Source of the DNA: Opitutaceae bacterium
GTDB taxonomy: Bacteria > Verrucomicrobiota > Verrucomicrobiae > Opitutales > Opitutaceae
Length of the DNA: 8,038 nucleotides
NCBI GenBank assembly: GCA_031266495.1
Contig: JAISAX010000385.1
Location: 1-8,038, forward strand
Direction: 5' to 3'
The notes below the pieces were generated by a model. It was given only the letters and a program-made list of their open reading frames with translations. It was not told the origin of the DNA and made no database searches. The position numbers were made by a program, and so were the translations under genes. The number at the start of each line of letters is the position of its first letter. The first letter of the stretch is position 1. Shown here piece by piece: positions 6,240 through 8,038 of this stretch.

Positions 6240-6288
6240 CACCGCAAATGGAACCAGCAGAAAATCACACTGGAAATGAAGGCCTGAC

Positions 6289-6312
6289 GCGCCCGCGCCT
6301 GCGCCCGCGCCC
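6289..6312. repeat. Four tandem copies of a GCGCCY hexamer
   Basis: Units GCGCCC, GCGCCT, GCGCCC and GCGCCC fill 6289-6312 without gaps. A hexamer keeps frame and would read as alternating Pro/Ala or Arg/Pro dipeptides, as in linkers, but no supported ORF contains it. It lies about 100 nt before the vWA-like gene and may be a slippage-generated repeat or the remnant of a low-complexity coding segment. Confidence 0.8.
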
Positions 6313-6410
6313 GGTGCGGTCACGAAGGGAACAAGCCGCATGAAACGTTCCGGAATCAACCGGGCCTTAATGAATCCTTCCGGGCGATAAGAGGCCTTTG
6401 TAATATCGTC

Positions 6411-7871
6411 ATGACCCAAGCCAAAAAAAACCTGTTTGAACGAATCTCCGGCAGTGTCCCTCTGCTCGTCACGGTGATTGTCCATGTCATCCTTGTGATT
6501 GTGGCCGGTGTATTCGTCGTGCAGGAACAAATACTCAAACCAAAGAAAAAGTTCGAGGCAGCCTCCGCGACGGAAACCACCACCGCGCAACGGCAGATCG
6601 AGCATCGTCTGCAAGTGGCCCGTAAATCGGCCTCGGCTCCGTCCAGCTCCAGCCCCATCTCGGCCAATCGCATCATGAGCACATCTGAAGGAGCGCTTCA
6701 ATTGCCCGACATGCCGGAGCTACCCTCGATGGGCGCCGGCGGTTTTGGCAGTTTTGGCAGCGGTGTCGGCATGGGCACGGGGACGGACGGCATTGGCGGC
6801 TTGGGCAATGTAAATCCGGGCGGACGCGGCTTCATGTCGCTCACCTTCCTCGGGCTTACCAGCCAGAACGTAAGCAAGATTGTCTTCGTTCTCGATATTG
6901 GCCCTGACCTCATGGATCTGCGCAAAGGCGGATTCCAGGCCTTTTCCATCATCCGCGAACAACTCATGCAACTTGTCGGCACACTGCCTCCCGCGGCCGA
7001 ATTCGGCGTGGTGATTTTCGAGAGCAACAGCCACCGGACGGTGAATCTCTACAAACGCGAATTGCAACCGGCCAATGTCGCCAACAAGGAAGCGCTCTTC
7101 ACATGGTTGTCGGCCATCAACAACGATTATCGCCGTATCGGCGTATCCTCGGCGGCCAACCGGATTGCCTGGCAACCCAGGCCCCTCCCCAATGCCGGCC
7201 TCAATCCCGCGCTCATCGTCCCGGTCTGGACCCTCGGCGTTCAGGCCGCGCTCGAAATGCAACCCGACACCCTTTACGTCATCACCGGCATGCAGGGACG
7301 CGTGGACGAACGCCTTTCCGAGGCGGAAATCGCTCGTATCCGAAAGGAACACGACAATCGCCGCGCCGCCCTGGAAAAATCCGGCCATGACATCCGTAAT
7401 ATTTATGAGCTTCGCAACCAGGCCCAGCGCAAAGCCCGGGCGGGACTTGACGAGATCAACCGAAAACTCAAGGCCCAGGGCAAAGATCCCCTCGTGGTCC
7501 ACAACATCCAACGGATCAATGAGAAGGACTTTCAGGCGGAGCTTCGCAAGCTCGGCTTCAGCCTTAAACTCGACACCACCGGATGGACTGACGCCAACGG
7601 ACGTTTTTTGCTTCATGGCGCGGACGGCAACATTTTCGGGCAGCGGCCCGTTCCCTTCGGCGAATTGCACAACCACCTTGCCCGCCTGCAAAACGCAATT
7701 GTACCCAAAAAATCAACGATCAACCTGTTTCTCTTTGTTGGTCCCGACCAAAATCCAAAAAACGAGATGGACAACCTTGGCAGCGTCGCCCGGCGCAACG
7801 GAGGTCGTTTCTCCCTCCTCACCGCCAAACGCCTCGAAGAAATCAAGGCGCAAACAAAGGAACAACCCTGA
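6411..7871 (+). CDS. Membrane-anchored von Willebrand factor A-like protein with degenerate MIDAS
   Basis: The 486-residue product has a short cytoplasmic N terminus, one transmembrane helix (about 16-37), a low-complexity Ser/Ala/Thr-rich stem (about 50-90) and a Gly-rich segment (109-140, GFGSFGSGVGMG type). A vWA-like domain begins at about 155 with KIVFVLDIGPDLMD. The canonical metal motif D-x-S-x-S is here D162-I-G164-P-D166, so both serines are lost. Further vWA-like strands are EFGVVIFES (197-205), TLYVITG (287-293) and INLFLFVGPD (437-446). A charged helical insertion, probably coiled coil (about 301-355), splits the domain before its last strand and the GRFSLLTAKRLEEI end. Such TM-vWA proteins occur in Verrucomicrobia, sometimes near ExbB/ExbD-type transporters, but none is seen here. 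Loss of MIDAS suggests a structural or protein-binding role rather than Mg-dependent adhesion. It is transcribed away from the leftward operon. No Shine-Dalgarno is visible; the start fits because the TM helix follows at normal distance. Confidence 0.85.
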   Translation: MTQAKKNLFERISGSVPLLVTVIVHVILVIVAGVFVVQEQILKPKKKFEAASATETTTAQRQIEHRLQVARKSASAPSSSSPISANRIMSTSEGALQLPDMPELPSMGAGGFGSFGSGVGMGTGTDGIGGLGNVNPGGRGFMSLTFLGLTSQNVSKIVFVLDIGPDLMDLRKGGFQAFSIIREQLMQLVGTLPPAAEFGVVIFESNSHRTVNLYKRELQPANVANKEALFTWLSAINNDYRRIGVSSAANRIAWQPRPLPNAGLNPALIVPVWTLGVQAALEMQPDTLYVITGMQGRVDERLSEAEIARIRKEHDNRRAALEKSGHDIRNIYELRNQAQRKARAGLDEINRKLKAQGKDPLVVHNIQRINEKDFQAELRKLGFSLKLDTTGWTDANGRFLLHGADGNIFGQRPVPFGELHNHLARLQNAIVPKKSTINLFLFVGPDQNPKNEMDNLGSVARRNGGRFSLLTAKRLEEIKAQTKEQP

Positions 7872-8038
7872 TTCCGTTCCAGGTTTTTCGACGTTTTCAG
7901 TGAAGTTACGCGGATCGAAGTGGCACGGGCTTCCAGCCCGTGGACGGATCGGCAGTAAAGCGCCGCCTCCCTGCTCACCTTCGTGTCATTCACTGTAAAC
8001 AACTGTAATTCTCTCAAGGGCACTTTGAAAAAGTCGTT
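7872..8038. other. Noncoding region downstream of the vWA-like gene
   Basis: After the TGA stop (7869-7871) I see no further gene start with coding character before the window ends. The only structure is the hairpin repeat at 7916-7947. No T-run follows that hairpin on the plus strand, so it is not a classical intrinsic terminator, although its position after a gene would allow it to act on mRNA stability. Confidence 0.6.
7916..7947 (+). repeat. Dispersed hairpin repeat, copy 2
   Basis: This plus-strand copy forms a perfect 8-bp stem, CACGGGCT (7924-7931) with AGCCCGTG (7935-7942), around a 3-nt loop. Compared with copy 1, the loop-closing pair changes from A-T to T-A, a compensatory change that keeps the stem, and the weak second pair becomes a Watson-Crick A-T. 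It begins 45 nt after the vWA-like stop codon and is inverted relative to copy 1, so the two bracket that gene. Confidence 0.85.

Larger units (their letters stand above)
5819..6410. other. 592-nt divergent intergenic region, no supported gene
   Basis: This gap separates the leftward operon from the rightward vWA-like gene. Several short frames are open, but none looks like a protein: their translations follow simple repeats and change character along their length. It holds the operon's promoter region (5819-5920), the G12/GA tract, hairpin repeat copy 1 (5969-6000), an AT-rich stretch (about 6025-6130) and two GC-rich tandem repeats. For the rightward gene, TAATAT at 6401-6406, only 4 nt before the ATG, could be a -10 for a nearly leaderless mRNA; its -35 is poor. 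A purine stretch AAGAGG (6389-6394) is too far away (16 nt) for a normal ribosome-binding site. Confidence 0.65.

Noticed and set aside
5911..6701. Several short frames between the divergent genes (5959-6279, 6110-6343, 6162-6701, 5911-6240)
   Set aside because: They run through hairpin and tandem repeats, give translations such as GQDARAT or GAGAGA, and lack consistent coding character.
6720..7691. 323-residue minus-strand frame, and the 307-residue plus-strand frame at 7075-7998
   Set aside because: Both overlap the vWA-like gene, which has a TM helix, stem and vWA strands in one continuous frame. The other frames have low-complexity composition.
7924..7942. Intrinsic terminator of the vWA-like gene
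   Set aside because: The stem is good, but no T-run follows it on the plus strand, and the same element occurs elsewhere as a dispersed repeat.

Overview
The window looks like chromosome of a Verrucomicrobiota bacterium, most likely from the Opitutales/Opitutaceae side of the phylum. The main reason is a nearly 1200-residue protein at 1068-4652 (minus) with the PilX-like N terminus and the characteristic C terminus of Verru_Chthon cassette protein A, a family I know only from this phylum. GC-rich genes with weak or absent Shine-Dalgarno sequences, AT-rich intergenic DNA, and a small hairpin repeat whose translation reads GQDARAT fit the same assignment. No rRNA, tRNA, CRISPR array, transposase or integrase is visible.

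Layout. 1-79 is a nearly pure C tract that may be an assembly artefact. 80-224 is AT-rich noncoding DNA with a small tandem repeat. A leftward three-gene block follows, in transcription order: a DUF4185-type five-bladed beta-propeller protein (5818-4664), Verru_Chthon cassette protein A (4652-1068) and a small secreted beta-rich protein of unknown function (986-225). The first two are joined by an ATGA overlap and a strong Shine-Dalgarno, so they are almost certainly one operon. The third follows after 81 nt, which includes a 7-bp tandem repeat abutting its start codon. 5819-6410 is a 592-nt divergent intergenic region with a 12-G/GA microsatellite, the first hairpin repeat copy, and short GC-rich tandem repeats. 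A rightward gene (6411-7871) encodes a membrane-anchored von Willebrand A-like protein with a degenerate metal site. A second hairpin repeat copy, inverted relative to the first, lies 45 nt after its stop codon.

How the genes may work together. The leftward operon pairs a probable carbohydrate-active propeller (some DUF4185 members are endo-D-arabinanases, GH183) with a large pilin-like envelope protein and a secreted partner, suggesting a surface or secretion module tied to a glycan. This is inference. Cassette proteins B, C and D, which often accompany protein A, are absent here and may lie beyond the left edge. The vWA-like gene is divergent, has its own promoter region, and need not belong to the same system. 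A motif close to TTTGG[A/C]TTACC[A/G]A recurs in the intergenic regions and is the best candidate for a shared regulatory site, though chance is not excluded.
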